Positions 1 to 11,181 of a stretch of 64,000 nt of DNA are shown here, one piece after another (positions within the stretch are counted from its first letter, which is position 1; every line of letters begins with the position of its first letter). Origin of the DNA: Tolypeutes matacus. Lineage: Eukaryota > Chordata > Mammalia > Cingulata > Chlamyphoridae. Made by a program: the position numbers and the translations under genes. The stretch covers positions 2,838,766 through 2,902,765 of the forward strand of contig JAKSZT010020895.1 of NCBI GenBank assembly GCA_026826555.1. The letters are read 5' to 3'. The notes under the pieces are model-generated. The model had not been told where the DNA came from and made no database searches. It saw only the letters and a program-made list of their open reading frames with translations.

Positions 1-936
1 TTGTAGAGATTCCTTTAGTATTTCTTGAAGTGCTGGTTTCTTCTTGACATACTCTCTTAATTGCTGTTTATCTGTGAATATTTTGAACTCTCCATCATTT
101 TTGAATGCCAATTTTGCTGGATAGAGAATTCGTGGCTGGAAGTTTTTTTCTTTTAGTGTTTTGACTATGTCATACCACTGTCTTCTTGCCTCCATGGTTT
201 CAGCTGAGAAATCAGCACTTAATCTTATTGTGCTTCCCTTGTATGTGATGGTTCTCTTTTCTCTTGCTGCCTTGAGTATTTTCTCTTTGTCTTGAGCATT
301 GGACAGTTTGACAATTATATGTCTTGGAGTTGGCCTGTTGGGATTTATACTATTTGGGGTTCGCTGTGCTTCCTGGATCTGCACATCCATCTCTCTCAAT
401 AGAGTTGGGAAGTTTTCAGCCATAACTTCCTTCAACACTCCTTCTGTTCCCTTTCCCTTCTCTTCTCCTTCTGGGATGCCCATAATGCATATGTTTGTGC
501 GTCTTGCATTATCGGTTAATTCCCTGAGACCATATGGGATTTTTTCTATCTTTTTGTCTAACTTTTCTACAATCTCTTTGATTTCAACTGTATTGTCTTC
601 CATATCACTAATTCTTTCCTCTGCCTGTTCAATTCTGCTGCCATGTGAGTCTAGCGTCTTTTTCATTTCTTGACTTGTGTCTTTGTTCGCCATCATATCC
701 ATTAACTTTTTAGGTGTGTTAGCTATTTCTTCAGTATGTTCTCCCAGTGTCTTCTTTATATCCTTAATCTCTTCCTTCAGTTCTTTAAGTTGGTTCATGA
801 TATTTGTTTGGATAGCTTTGATTAGTTGTTCGCTGTACTGCATTGCTTCCTGGTTTTTATTTTGTGCACTGGACTGGTCCATGTTTTCCAGTTTCTCAGA
901 GTCATTTGTATTTTTCTGTTGCCCTCTGGTCATCAT
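1..936 (-). CDS. L1 ORF1 protein (RNA-binding chaperone), partial, open to window edge
   Basis: ORF1p is the L1 nucleic-acid chaperone that trimerises and coats L1 RNA in the cytoplasmic RNP. Reading down from the ATG at 936-934 (MTRGQQKN...), I find 312 consecutive sense codons to base 1 with no stop. A second ATG lies just upstream in sequence order at 933-931 only as part of an ATGATG pair, so the start could shift by one codon. Residues ~35-135 are heptad-rich and charged (QLKELKEEIKDIKK), as expected for the coiled coil. An RRM-like segment starts near residue 147 (TNICIMGIPEGEE). The C-terminal domain begins near residue 204 (PRHIIVKL) and includes STIRLSADFS and RQWYDIVKTLKEKNFQPRIL. 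The C-terminus and stop are off the window. Compared with the decayed ORF1 copies at 8010-8790 and 33956-34830, this one looks intact. Confidence 0.85.
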   Translation of the reverse strand, partial: MMTRGQQKNTNDSEKLENMDQSSAQNKNQEAMQYSEQLIKAIQTNIMNQLKELKEEIKDIKKTLGEHTEEIANTPKKLMDMMANKDTSQEMKKTLDSHGSRIEQAEERISDMEDNTVEIKEIVEKLDKKIEKIPYGLRELTDNARRTNICIMGIPEGEEKGKGTEGVLKEVMAENFPTLLREMDVQIQEAQRTPNSINPNRPTPRHIIVKLSNAQDKEKILKAAREKRTITYKGSTIRLSADFSAETMEARRQWYDIVKTLKEKNFQPRILYPAKLAFKNDGEFKIFTDKQQLREYVKKKPALQEILKESLQ

Positions 937-2736
937 ATTATCTTGATGGGTTTGCTCAGTTGATTAGCTTTTCTCTATGCTCTAGAATTTTATTTAGCTG
1001 TTGGTTCTGCGTGTGAGTTAAGTTTTCTCTGTGGCAGTTTTTATTCTTATTTTATTTCCTTGCTTCTTTCTATGTTCCCTTGAAGGAAAAAGGTTAGGGC
1101 CAGAGGAATCAAAAGTTGTAAGGAAGGCAGAAGGATAATAGAAATATTGATAAAAGTTAGAAGAGGGGCAAAATGAGACTTAATGGTATGAATATTTAAC
1201 TTGTGTAGGCAGTGTAGAGTACTCGGAAAAAATATGGAGCTCCTACAATGGACTGGGAAAACAAATGGAGGAATATATATATATATAGTGATTTAGAAGG
1301 CTAGAATTATGAGGAGGGAGAGAAATAGTAGAGAAAGGTCTGAAAGGAAAAAGTTGATACTAATAAAAAAAAAAGAAAAAAGAAGAAGAAGAAAACAAAA
1401 TAGATGGGATAGAAATTGACACCCTTAAGTTGTGGTCCTATGAAAAAATGTTGTCTCTAAGAGCCACAACAGAAAACAGAAGGCAGAAACATGCAGGAAG
1501 GATAAGCGATAGTTTGTAATACAGAATCAATATATACAGCGAGTGGGAAATTACTGAATAAGAAGCCCAGCAAAGAAGCGACCAGCTGGCAGCACCTATT
1601 AAAAAAAAAATAGAAGAAAAGAGGAAGGGGGGAGGAAAATGGGAATAATAGCAATAGACTAGAAAGTAACAGAGAGAAACCAAAGATCCACACAGGCAAG
1701 CAGTCAAACAGAGCTAAGGGGGGTCAATGATTCCCCTAGGGTCCACGTGGATCCTTCCTGCCTACTTGTGTTTATCAATCAATTTCCCCACAGGATTCTA
1801 TATGCAGGTCCTGAAGCAGCTTTTAGGTATTAAACTAAATTAAAAAGAATTTATTTTTCATTTGTTGAGGTGACCTCACTTTTTTTTTTTTTTTTTTTTT
1901 TTTAGCCAAATGCAGGACCCAAAATATTTCCTCTTCTAGACCAACCCCCTTATGGAAGGGACCCTAGCTGGGCCCGTGGAAATTAATCAAGCACGTCCCA
2001 CTTTCCAGACTCCCCAGATTAGCTGAAGCTCTGATGTTAGTCAGTGAGGAGTGCTAAAGATGGCGGATTCCGCCCCTTCTGGCGCCGAGCTCCAGCCTCA
2101 CCGGGCTGCTCAGTAAATCAGTTTGAGTGCAGATTCGCGTCTGCTCTCAGCCTGGTGCTGCTTCAATTCGGCTTATCTGCTACCCAAAGACACGGGGCGG
2201 TGCAGGCAGCCAAATCAATGTCTATAAATATAAAATACCCTTCCCTGTCTTCCAACCGAACCCTCCCTTCTTTGGGAAGTGTCCCTTCCTCCTGGCTCCG
2301 CAGCGGCCCGGGTCTTATCCCTGGGTGGCTAGGGAAATCAGCTCCATTCCCCGACCAATATCCCCCCTCTAGTTCACCGGGTGTTGACTAGCTCGTTTGC
2401 TCTGTTCACACAAGGTCCAAGGGGTGTCAGGCAGCCAGCTTCCCAGAAAATAAAACTTTTTCGCCCCGCCCGCGGCTCCAAATGGCCGTTTTATTTTTTT
2501 TTCCCTAACTGCGGGGCCCAGCCGCCTGTGCCAACCTCCACCGGCAGCCTCAAAACTCACGAATCTCCACCGTTCGGTCCACGCCACCGATCCCCGCAGA
2601 TAGATGTACCAAGCTTCTCACTCCACCCGTGCACAGCACAGACCCCCGGGCAGGACCCCGTCCACAATCCGCCTTGCTCTGGGAGCTTGCAGTGTGCGCC
2701 CTCCTACACCAACGCCATCTTGCTGCTCCTCAGGTA
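937..2736 (-). promoter_or_regulatory. L1 5' UTR with internal promoter
   Basis: The region between the L1 5' end and ORF1. The first ~700 bases in L1 sense (2736 to ~2040) are GC- and CpG-rich, in contrast to the AT-rich surroundings. They contain CAAGATGGC (minus strand, 2722-2714), the core recognised by YY1 in L1 5' ends of other mammals. The rest (about 1900 to 960) is purine-rich in + orientation with A-rich runs, plus a ~22-base T run near 1880-1902. Promoter function is inferred from L1 biology, not shown by the sequence. Confidence 0.7.
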
Positions 2737-3755
2737 ATGTTCTTTTCCAGAGTTAACACTTTTAAATATTAAAATGTGCAGTGTGGAACAAATGATCATA
2801 AGACATACAAAGAAAAATGATATGATAGTTCATCCAAAGGAATGAGACAAAGTCTAGAAACTATCAATCAGAGGACCAGATTTTGGACATAATATTCAAA
2901 GAATTACAAGAAAGAATTAGACCTCAGTATGCTCAAAGTGATAATGGAAAACATCAACCTACCCATTAACATCTGAAAATTCCTCATAATGGATATAAGC
3001 ACACTTTTCTAAATGTTAGCTCTTCCATTTCCTTTTTCTCTTCAATAAATTATTTCATGAAGAAAGTCCCCGTAGTTTCCCATGTCCCAAGAATAATTAG
3101 CCATTTTATTTATTTATAGTTCCTATGCATAAAGAGAAACTTTTCTCAGTCATTAGCACATAAGAAGTTATTTGTATTTCCTAATCTTGAGGAGAACATT
3201 GCCTAAGTCATTATCATCCAAGTGACTCCCAAAAGTAAACACCCCCATTTTCATGTGGTGTCCATGAACATCAAAGATCAGATGCAGCTGAATCCAAGTT
3301 TTAGTAATGCAAACGTGAAATGACAAGTGTTCTTAAATACTTTGGTATGATGGTGGAGCTCAGTCAAAAGAGTGATGTTTCCACATATCCCATGAGGAAT
3401 CCTCTGGTTAGCAATTGATCCAAGTTTATTTGGTTTACCTTGTGAATTAGAGGAAAGACAACCAAAGTCATTCCCTCTTGCCAGAGGATGCATTCATTTT
3501 CCAAGTGAGACTTTGTAATCATTTATTGATATTTCATCATAAAATTATCTAGTTCTGGAATCTTTGCAGAGTAATAAAAATTTTTTGAGAATATCAATGA
3601 AACAAGAGTCCATGTTAAACTGAAAAACCTCTCTCCTTCATATCATTGGCTGATTTTGGGGGGTAAATATGTATTTAGAAATATGTTTTGACACACAAAG
3701 GGTCTATGTCTTTTTCAGAATTATTCATCAAATGGGTATGGAAATGACATTCAAA
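2737..3755. other. Intergenic, nothing recognised
   Basis: AT-rich single-copy-looking DNA directly flanking the L1 5' end. No coding, RNA or repeat signature was recognised. Short open frames here lack any family resemblance. Confidence 0.5.
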
Positions 3756-4068
3756 ATCAGTACAATAGGTTTCTCCAGAGAAACAGAATGAACATGTATG
3801 TATATATGTGAGTGTAAATGTTCTGTAGAGCAGGCTGCAAGTTGGGAACTCTAATGAAGTTTTCGATGAATCCCCCGGGAGAAGTAGGCTAATTAAAGTA
3901 GAGAAATTCTTCTTTCAAACTGCTGAAATCATCGTTTCAAGGGTTACAACCAGATATTCATCCTTTCAGTACTGAACTTTTTATTAGATTTTGATCTGAC
4001 TAAAGTCACCAGGGAGTTGGTTTTGCTATCAGCAGCCAACTCAGTTTACCTGAGTTATGTGACTTATG
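3756..4068 (-). mobile_element. ERVL-type LTR fragment (minus)
   Basis: Contains 'TTTCTCCAGAGAAACAGAAT' near 3771 and 'AGCAGGCTGCAAGTTGGGAA' near 3829. The first matches the reverse complement of the 3' end of the LTR at 53450-53898. The second matches the LTR-like repeat at 27352-27800. It is decayed and lacks clear ends. Confidence 0.5.
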
Positions 4069-4070
4069 AT

Positions 4071-4085
4071 TACCATTGACGTTTT
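4071..4085. repeat. Target-site duplication, left copy
   Basis: TACCATTGACGTTTT, identical to 4385-4399; brackets the twin-primed L1. Confidence 0.85.
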
Positions 4086-4384
4086 TTTTATTATTATTAT
4101 TTATTTATTTTATTATGGGTAAAAATCAAAATTCTCACAATACATACAAACATTTGCAAAATGTTATATAAATATATATGCATATATGTGTATTTGCTTA
4201 CAAAAATGTTATTTATATATATATATATACATATATTTTAAGAGGTGCTTAGATTACCCAAAATATTATGTGGAACCCACTGGGATTCCCGTGTTGCCCA
4301 CCTCCCACACCTCCCACCACATCCCACACAAACATCTCCCACAGTGTGACACTTTTGGGGTAGGGAGGGGATGAGCAGTTGAAA

Positions 4385-4399
4385 TACCATTGACGTTTT
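4385..4399. repeat. Target-site duplication, right copy
   Basis: TACCATTGACGTTTT, identical to 4071-4085. Confidence 0.85.
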
Positions 4400-4409
4400 A
4401 AAATAATTA

Positions 4410-4568
4410 CCAAATGGTTACCTTTACTGCAGGTCTTTATTTCTTTATGCTGCTTTGAACCATTGTGTAGAGTCCTTTCCTTTCACTATGAAGAACTCCC
4501 TTTAGTAATGCTTGAAAGGCAGGTCTAGTGTGATGAAATCCTTCAGCTTTTATTTATCTGCTTATGAC
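4410..4568 (-). mobile_element. Old L1 ORF1 3' fragment (minus)
   Basis: In antisense it reads like the C-terminal end of L1 ORF1 (KLKEF...TRPALQALLKGVLHSERKGLY). It corresponds to the region around bases 1-60 of the window but is far more diverged. It is interrupted on its right by the L1 3' stub at 4569-4747. Confidence 0.5.
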
Positions 4569-4747
4569 TTTTTTTTTTTTTTTTTTTTATTATGGGTAAA
4601 AATCAAAATTCTCACAATACATACAAACATTTGCAAAATGATATATACATATATATGCATATATGTGTATTTGCTTACAAAAATGTTATTTATATATATA
4701 TATACATTTATTTTAAGAGGTGCTTAGATTACCTAAAATATTTCGTC
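4569..4747 (-). mobile_element. 5'-truncated L1 3' end (minus)
   Basis: Starts with an 18-base T run (poly(A) tail read from the other strand) followed by the same L1 3'-end sequence as 4111-4260 ('TTATTATGGGTAAAAATCAA'), nearly identical along ~150 bases including the TA-rich stretch. It is a second independent short insertion of the same subfamily within 500 bases. I could not find a clean target-site duplication. Confidence 0.75.
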
Positions 4748-5599
4748 TTAATCACTACTTTTTGTGTGTGTGTGCTTTAACAAGTCAACTGAATCGATGC
4801 ATATCAATATAGCATACAATTCATCCAGTGTGTACAGTAAATGGTATTTGGTATAAACACAGAGTTGTGCTTTCATAACTTTAATCATTATTAGAACATT
4901 TTCATTATTTCAATAATAATAATAATTAAAAAAACATACGCACAAGAAAATTCCTCACCTCTCAATCTCTCTCTGTTTCCCAGATAACTGCTATTTCTGG
5001 CTATTCTTGCATAATTATTTATTTGTTTATTAAGTAGTTGTATTGAGCTATATTCACATGACATATCATCTATCCAAAGTGTATAATCAATGGCTGTTAG
5101 TAAAATCAAAATGTTGTACATTCATCATTTCAAAAGATTTAGAGGATTTCCATTACTCCAAAAAGAGACTTCACACCTCTTAGCATTCCTTCCTCAGGCC
5201 TACATAACCACTAATTTAATTTCTTTTTTGTAAATTGATTGATATTTACATTTTATAGAAACAGAATCATACAATATGTAGTACTCTGTGTCTGGTCTCC
5301 TTCACTTAGTATAATGTTTTATTTTTGTCTGATATTAACACTTTGTAGTATTAACCTACAAATTTTTCAGCTTCAAAGAAAAACAGTCTTATATATGCAA
5401 TTTTCCCCATATTCATATTTCACATAACATACTTATATTTCTCATAATATATTTAGTTCATAATAACACAATTATACAGTGTTTGACCTTTTCTGTCTGG
5501 CTTGCTTCCCTCAACATAACGTCCTCTAGGTTAATCAATGTTTTCCTATGCTTCACAACTTCATTACTTCTTACCACTGCATAATACTCCATGGTGTAT

Positions 5600-7400
5600 A
5601 TACTCTACAATTTGTTTATCCATTCATCAGTTTATAGACATGTGGGTTATTTCCAACTTTTGGCTATTGTGAATAATGCTACTATGAACATCAGAATGCC
5701 GATGTCTATTTGTGCCATTGCTCTCAGTTCTTCTGGGTAATATACCTAGAAATGGTACTGCTGGGTCCCATGACAAGTCTATATTTAACTTCCTTAGGAA
5801 CTGCCAAACAGTCTTCCATAGTGGCTGTACCATTCTACATTCTCATCAACAGTGAATAAGCATTCCTATTTCTCCACATCCACTCCAACATTACAATTTT
5901 CTGACTTTTTAATATTAACCAGACTAATAGGTGTGAAATGATATCTCATTGTAGTTTGATTTGCATTTCTCTAATCATTAGTGATGTTGAACATTTTTCA
6001 TCTGTTTTTTTGTCATTTGTATTTCTTCTTTGAACAGTTGTCTTTTCAAGACTTTGCCCAATTTTTCATTGGATTGTTTGTCTATTTATTGTTCAATTGC
6101 ATAATCTCCTTATGTATCATGGATATTTAACCCTTATCAAGTAAGTGATTGCCAAATATTTTCTCCCATTGAGTTGGTCACCTTTACGCCATTTTCAAAA
6201 AAGTGTTGAATTTTTGGGATGTACCATTTATCTATTATTTGTTGTTGTTGCTCATGCTTTGTGTGTAAGCTTTAAGAAAACATCACCTACCACAAAATCT
6301 TGAAGATATTTTCCAACATTTTCTTCTAGGAATGTTATGGTTGTTGTTTTTATATTTAGGTCCTTGATCCATTTTGAGTTAATTTTTGTAGAAGATGTGA
6401 GATAGGGGCTTGGTTTGGGATATATTTGCTGTTCTTTTTCTAGTTTCTCTAGGTGTGTAGTTAGATCTTCAATTTTATCTCTTTTGTCTTTTTTAATGTA
6501 AGCATTGAGGGCTATAAATTTCCATCTCAACACTGCCTTTTAAGTGTCATAGGTTTGTTTTTTTGTGTTCTGATTTTCATTTATCTCAAGATACTTGCTG
6601 AATTCTCATGCAATTTATTCTTTGACCCACTGATTAATTAAATGTGTGATGGTTAATCTCCATATATTTATGAATTTTTCCCTTTTCCATTCATAATTGA
6701 TTTCCAACTTCATTCTGTTATGGTCAAAGAAAGTGTTTTGTATAATTTCAATGCTTTAAAATTTATTGAGACTTGTCTTGTAAAACAACATATGGTCTAT
6801 CTTGGAGTAGGAGCCATGAACAGTTGAAAAGAATGTTTATCTTGATCTTTTGTGGTGAACTCCTCTATAAATGTCTGGTAGGTCTAGTTCACTTATCATA
6901 TTATTCAAGCACTCTATTTCTTTTATTTATCCTCTGTCCAGATGTTCTATCCAATACAGAGAGTGGTCTATTGAAATCTCCATCTGTTTTTGTAGAGACA
7001 TATATTTCTACCTTCAGCTTTGCCAGTATGTGCCTCATGTATATTTGGGCACTGACGTTAGGTGCATAAATATTTAGTAAGTTATTTCTTCTTGCTGAAT
7101 TGCCCCTTTTACTAATATACAATGACCTTCTTCATTCCTTATAACAGTTTTACATTAAAATCTATTTTGTCAGATAATATCACTACTCCAGCTCTTTTTT
7201 GGCTATTATGTGCATGTAATAACATTCTCCAAACTTTCACTTTTAACCTGGTTGTGACCTTATGTCTTAGGTGAGTGTCTTGTAGGCAACATGTAGATGG
7301 TTCATATTTTTTTCAATCCATTCAATCAGTCTATGTCTTTTGATTGTGGAATTCAAGCCATTAATATTCAATGCTATTACTGTAAGTGCATTACTTACTT
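5600..7400 (-). pseudogene. L1 ORF2 pseudogene (endonuclease plus C-terminus, RT core lost)
   Basis: ORF2p supplies L1 endonuclease and reverse transcriptase. Endonuclease remnants on the minus strand around 7122-6901 include NIYAPN and GDFNRPLSVLDRTS, the latter carrying the family's GDFN catalytic segment. Around 6533-6252 the frame reads KFIALNAYIKK (upstream of RT) and then jumps to KWIKDLNIKTTT and GKYLQDF (C-terminal). Roughly 1.5 kb holding the RT fingers, palm and FADD box is therefore deleted. The C-terminal part at 5833-5627 reads [19 protein letters not shown]. Multiple stops and frameshifts separate the pieces; it is dead. Confidence 0.75.
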
Positions 7401-7910
7401 AATTCATTTTGACCTTTGGCCTGTTTTGTTATATCATACTACTGTCTATTATTTTACCCTTTAATTTACCCTTTCTAATAAGCTTCATTTATACACTCTT
7501 ATCCAAGTTTCTCACCCTTTTGTTTTCCTTTCAGTCTGCAACTCTCTCTTTATTATCTCTCTCTTTTTTAATATATCAAAAAGCCTGCTTTAGTGACTTG
7601 CTACTCCCACCAGAAAATACTCACAATATCTGCTTTGTTGGGAGCATGCCTAAGTTGACCAGTCAACTCATAATGCTAACACCCCAAGTGTGTACAAGCT
7701 CATGTGTAACTTTTAAACCAGAGCAAAGAGACTCGGGTGACTTCTACTGCTAGTAACCTGCTTCCACCTGTTAATAGACCCATTTCCATTCTCTTCAGAA
7801 AGGTGGACAGGGCACAACTAAACTCCTTATGGTAGGGAGGGAATAATGGCCCTAAACAGGCAATGTTTCAAGCAAACTCTCTCACACCCCCAAAATAATC
7901 CAGTTATTTT

Positions 7911-7988
7911 TAAGGAGGTACTGGGGATTGAACCCAGGATCTTGTATGTGAGAAACAGTCACTCAACCACTGACCTACATCTGCTCCC
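7911..7988 (-). mobile_element. tRNA-derived SINE (DAS-like, minus)
   Basis: On the minus strand it reads GGGGAGCAGATGTAGGTCAG...GGTTCAATCCCCAGTACCTCC. It has an A-box-like TGTAGGTCAGTGGTTGAG and a perfect B-box-like GGTTCAATCC, i.e. a tRNA-derived body followed by a short A/T-rich tail at 7900-7910. It matches the SINE at 21756-21845 in opposite orientation. It is a SINE, not a tRNA gene: it lacks a paired acceptor stem and occurs inside an L1. Confidence 0.85.
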
Positions 7989-8009
7989 CCCATTTAGTAT
8001 TTCTTTTAC

Positions 8010-8790
8010 TTTTGGTCTTTTGGTAACATTCTATCAGTTTCTGTTTGTGAAGACTTTGAACTCTCCAGTATTTTTTGAAGGATAGCTTTTCTGGATACAG
8101 AATTCTATGCTGGCAATTTTTTTTTCTTTCTGTACCTTAAATACATGACACCACTTTCTTGTCTCCTCCATCGTTTTTGATGAGAGGTCTGCACTTAATC
8201 TTATCGAGGTTCCCCTGTATATCATGCTTTGCTATTCTCTTGCTGCTTTCAGAATCTTCTCTTTATCTCTATTTGTCATTCTGAAAAGTAGATGTCTCAA
8301 GGTAGGTCTATTCAGATTTATTCTGTTTGGGGTGCATTACCTTTCTTGGATATTGATATTTGTCTTTTATCAAGGGTTGAGAAGTTTTCAGTCATTGTTT
8401 CCCCAAATATTCTTTCTGCCCTTTTTCCATTTTATTCTCCTCTGAGACACGGATAATACAGGTGATTTTGCATCTCACATTGTCATTCACTCCCCTGAGA
8501 CCCTGTTACATTTTCCCCACTCTTTTCTCTTTCTGTTCTCCTATCTTTTCCAGTTCAATTGTTCTCTCTTCAAATTCACTAACTCTGTATTTGAGCAATT
8601 CAAATCTGCTCTTGTGTGCCTATAATGTATTTTTAATCTCATCCATCATGTCTTTCATTCCCATAAAATCTGTTTCTTTTCTTTCTAGACTATCAAATTG
8701 TTCTTTATGCTCATCCTGGGTCTTCTTAATATCATTTATCTCCTTTGTCATATTTTCTTTCAATTCTTTAAATTAACATAGGAAAGTTGT
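8010..8790 (-). pseudogene. L1 ORF1 pseudogene (older copy)
   Basis: Antisense counterpart of the intact ORF1 at 936-1. Minus-strand residues around 8225-8034 (GTSIRLSADLSSKTMEETRKW) align with the C-terminal domain of that protein. The + strand text at 8590-8790 mirrors its coiled-coil part. Several stops and indels interrupt the frame, and a SINE lies just past its 3' end. Confidence 0.7.
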
Positions 8791-9049
8791 GTGATTATCA
8801 TTAATTAGTTTTCTTAAAATCTGTAGCTTTTCAAGATATTTGATTTGTTTCTTTAGCTGGACCATCTCTTCCTGTTTCCTAATATGGCTTGTCAGTTTTT
8901 TGTTGATGTTTAGGCCTCTGAATATGTTGATGAATTTACTCTGATGTCCAATTTCTCTCTCTTGCCTATTGTTATTATTTTTTCATATCTCTCCTTTGAT
9001 ATTTTGTTCAACATATCCAAATTCTATAAAATTGACTAGCTTAAGTTAC

Positions 9050-9640
9050 CACAACCATGCCAGTGTCTCCCTAATGGGGCACAGATTTTTTCCCAGATGT
9101 TAGAGAACAGAGACACTCAAGTTCAGTTTCTTGTCCATGCAGTTTCCACAATGGCTAGCAGATGGTGTTCACTGGCACATCTTTCCTGGAAGATGTATCT
9201 TTCTCTGTTTTCCTTTGTTCTGTTCTTGCCAGAGCCAATATTCAAATAGGGCTCCATTGGTCAAATCCACTGAAGAAAAGCCCCCCAACTTCCCCTCCCT
9301 TTTCCTTTGTAACTGCTAACAGGGAAGAAGACATCTGTTCCCCTCTACTTCAGCTGCATTGAGCAAGAGGTTTTACCTCTGCTTAATATCTCAGGTATGG
9401 GGATGGGAGCCTTTCCCAGTGGTTGGGAATCTTAGTACTCATTGTTTTTTGTTTCAGGTTCATCATCTTTCTGTCCCTCAAACTCCTGGGAATTGTGAAG
9501 CACTGTCTTGGTCTGCAGGCCACCATAGCAGGTCCCTAATGGCAGTTTTTGACACTTTCTCCATTGTTTTAGAGAGAGAGCTGATCCATGTCTGCCTAAT
9601 CCAATGACATCTTTCCACAATCCCACCACCGACTTTTATT
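9050..9640 (-). mobile_element. Probable 5' UTR of the older L1
   Basis: Continuous with the ORF1 side of the 4785-9050 element and richer in GC than the flanks. It ends near 'ATGACATCTTTCCACAATCC' (about 9606), the antisense of a degenerate L1-start-like motif. The assignment rests on position and general character; I could not align it to another copy in the window. Confidence 0.4.
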
Positions 9641-11181
9641 TACATGTAATGACAATGGTTGAGAAGTGTTCTCATAACAATAATGCCAGGCTTCTCGCAT
9701 TCTTATCATTTTTACCAATGAGTCTAAGGAAAATAGTTCAAACTGAGAAGATTATATAATGATTAAGTCTATGTTCCTGACACATATGTCATTATTTTTT
9801 TTCCGAAGTTGAACTTAGCCATCTTGCAAAAAGTGGAAGAGTCTAAATTATTTATAATATATAGATATTACGTAACTTCTAAAACTTCTTTTTCATGATT
9901 GTTGTTCATCTTTCTCTTCTTCCTATTCTCCTCCTTCCTTATCTTCCAACTTCTTTACCATTTACTAATTTTAAATTATCATATAGAGATACAAACAGAC
10001 ATGAACCCTACAATCTCAGACAGTGATTTCCAATGATTGGGACTTTAGAATACCAGATGTTGGATCAATTTCAAATAATTTGTTTTTATTTTTAATTATT
10101 TGCCTGTCAACTGCAATCCAATGCACTTCTTTATATTTAGAATAAATCCTCATTTAAAAAAATTTGTTTCCACTAAGATATAAATATTTTTGTATAAACT
10201 AATATTTAAATTTCTAAGTTTTAGTTTTTTTCTCATTTTCTTGAAAGAAAGCTAAACATACCAATTGATCCCCAGCTGGAGATGGCAAAATTAGTATAAT
10301 AACATATAAAGATAGTTAGAGATCTGAGAGAAGAAAATATCAAACCTGACAGAATATTGTATCTGGGGCATGCCTCATAAATCATATAACCTAATAATCT
10401 TTTAGGGATTATTAAAAAGATATCATCATGTCAAGGAAAATGCAAAGAAATTGGCATAAGGATACCTGGGCTACAGCAATAGCAGGGCCTTTTTTGCATG
10501 TCCTTGGCCATGGGATTCCATTTTTAGATACTGGTTTTTGATGTGTTAAATAAGTTTTTACACAGTCATTTTTGAGGTTTCTTCAAACTCCAAGATTCTT
10601 TTTGCTGAGTTTAAATACAGTTTTTTTTCAACCTTGTTTTTAATCACTATTTTATTATGATTATCCATCAGCAGGCAAATACCACTCTTAAAATTGTGTA
10701 CTTAATATATTTATTTGTTACAAATAATCAAGCAAAGGAGATTACGTTTAGAAAATTTCTTTTGAGATTATTAAAGGCTTTCTAGAATACCGCAAAGAAA
10801 ATCTGGGTGCAATTGAACTAGCATTCTATATTGTAAGGCAGATTTGTTGGTGTATACAACAAAGGAACAGACATAAACACACAACTGAATCTACCCAGAG
10901 CACATGTGAAGACATCAGAATCTGAGACAGAGAACATATGAACAGTTGAGAATCAGGTTTCTGCCTAGAATTGGAAACAAAATTTTCTCTACTTATCTTA
11001 TTCAATATGAAGCAGATGGAAACTCATTGTTGGGGGAATTCCATGCTATTTCAGGTTAAACCTAATTATATTTTCTATCATAAACAAAATGGTCTGTTGA
11101 ACACAATAAAAACAAAGCAGATATATCTTTCTCCACACTTTTTATTATTAAAAGTCCTCTCATAACCACAACATAAGTTGC
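9641..11181. other. Intergenic, nothing recognised
   Basis: AT-rich DNA 3' of the olfactory receptor pseudogene. No coding, repeat or RNA signature was recognised. A polyadenylation site for the receptor cannot be assigned. Confidence 0.5.

Larger units (their letters stand above)
1..2736 (-). mobile_element. Young LINE-1, 5' UTR plus ORF1, cut by window edge
   Basis: Read on the minus strand this is the 5' half of a LINE-1: a ~1.8 kb 5' UTR (2736 to 937) followed by ORF1 (936 to 1). The 5' end carries the CAAGATGGC motif typical of L1 starts. The same 5' UTR sequence recurs in plus orientation at 49018-49630, which fixes the orientation and the start. ORF1 has no stop or frameshift in the visible part and many CpGs remain in the first 700 bp, both signs of a recent insertion. 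ORF2 and the 3' end lie outside the window, so neither full length nor a target-site duplication can be checked here. Confidence 0.9.
4071..4399 (-). mobile_element. Twin-primed, 5'-truncated L1 3' end with target-site duplication
   Basis: Flanked by a perfect 15-bp direct repeat TACCATTGACGTTTT (4071-4085 and 4385-4399). The T-rich run at 4081-4110 is the poly(A) tail of a minus-strand insertion. Bases ~4346 to 4111 match in antisense the L1 3' UTR end seen at about 51590-51830. The adjoining ~4347-4384 instead matches 51365-51406 in the plus orientation. A 5' inversion with loss of the intervening ~190 bases, next to a sense 3' end and inside a target-site duplication, is the signature of twin priming. 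Confidence 0.85.
4785..9050 (-). mobile_element. Older LINE-1, near full span, decayed, with SINE insert
   Basis: Minus-strand L1 in order (5' to 3'): ORF1 about 8790-8010, inter-ORF region with a SINE at 7911-7988, endonuclease about 7400-6640, start of the RT region about 6560-6420, ORF2 C-terminus about 6420-5600, and 3' UTR about 5600-4785. The RT core is missing: at ~6420 the frame passes straight from RT-upstream residues to C-terminal residues. The 3' UTR resembles those at 18550-19290 and 24716-25000, not the long type at 38646-41475, so this is an older subfamily. Confidence 0.8.

Noticed and set aside
299..946. Two plus-strand open frames of 124 and 89 codons
   Set aside because: They are the complement of the intact minus-strand L1 ORF1; hydrophobic, serine-rich shadow translations.
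2044..2737. GC-rich block with overlapping frames on both strands, resembling a CpG-island promoter with first exon
   Set aside because: It is L1 5' UTR, repeated at 49018-49630; no host exon or splice structure.
7911..7988. tRNA gene
   Set aside because: A/B-box sequence is SINE-derived; no acceptor stem pairing, and the same unit recurs as mobile copies.
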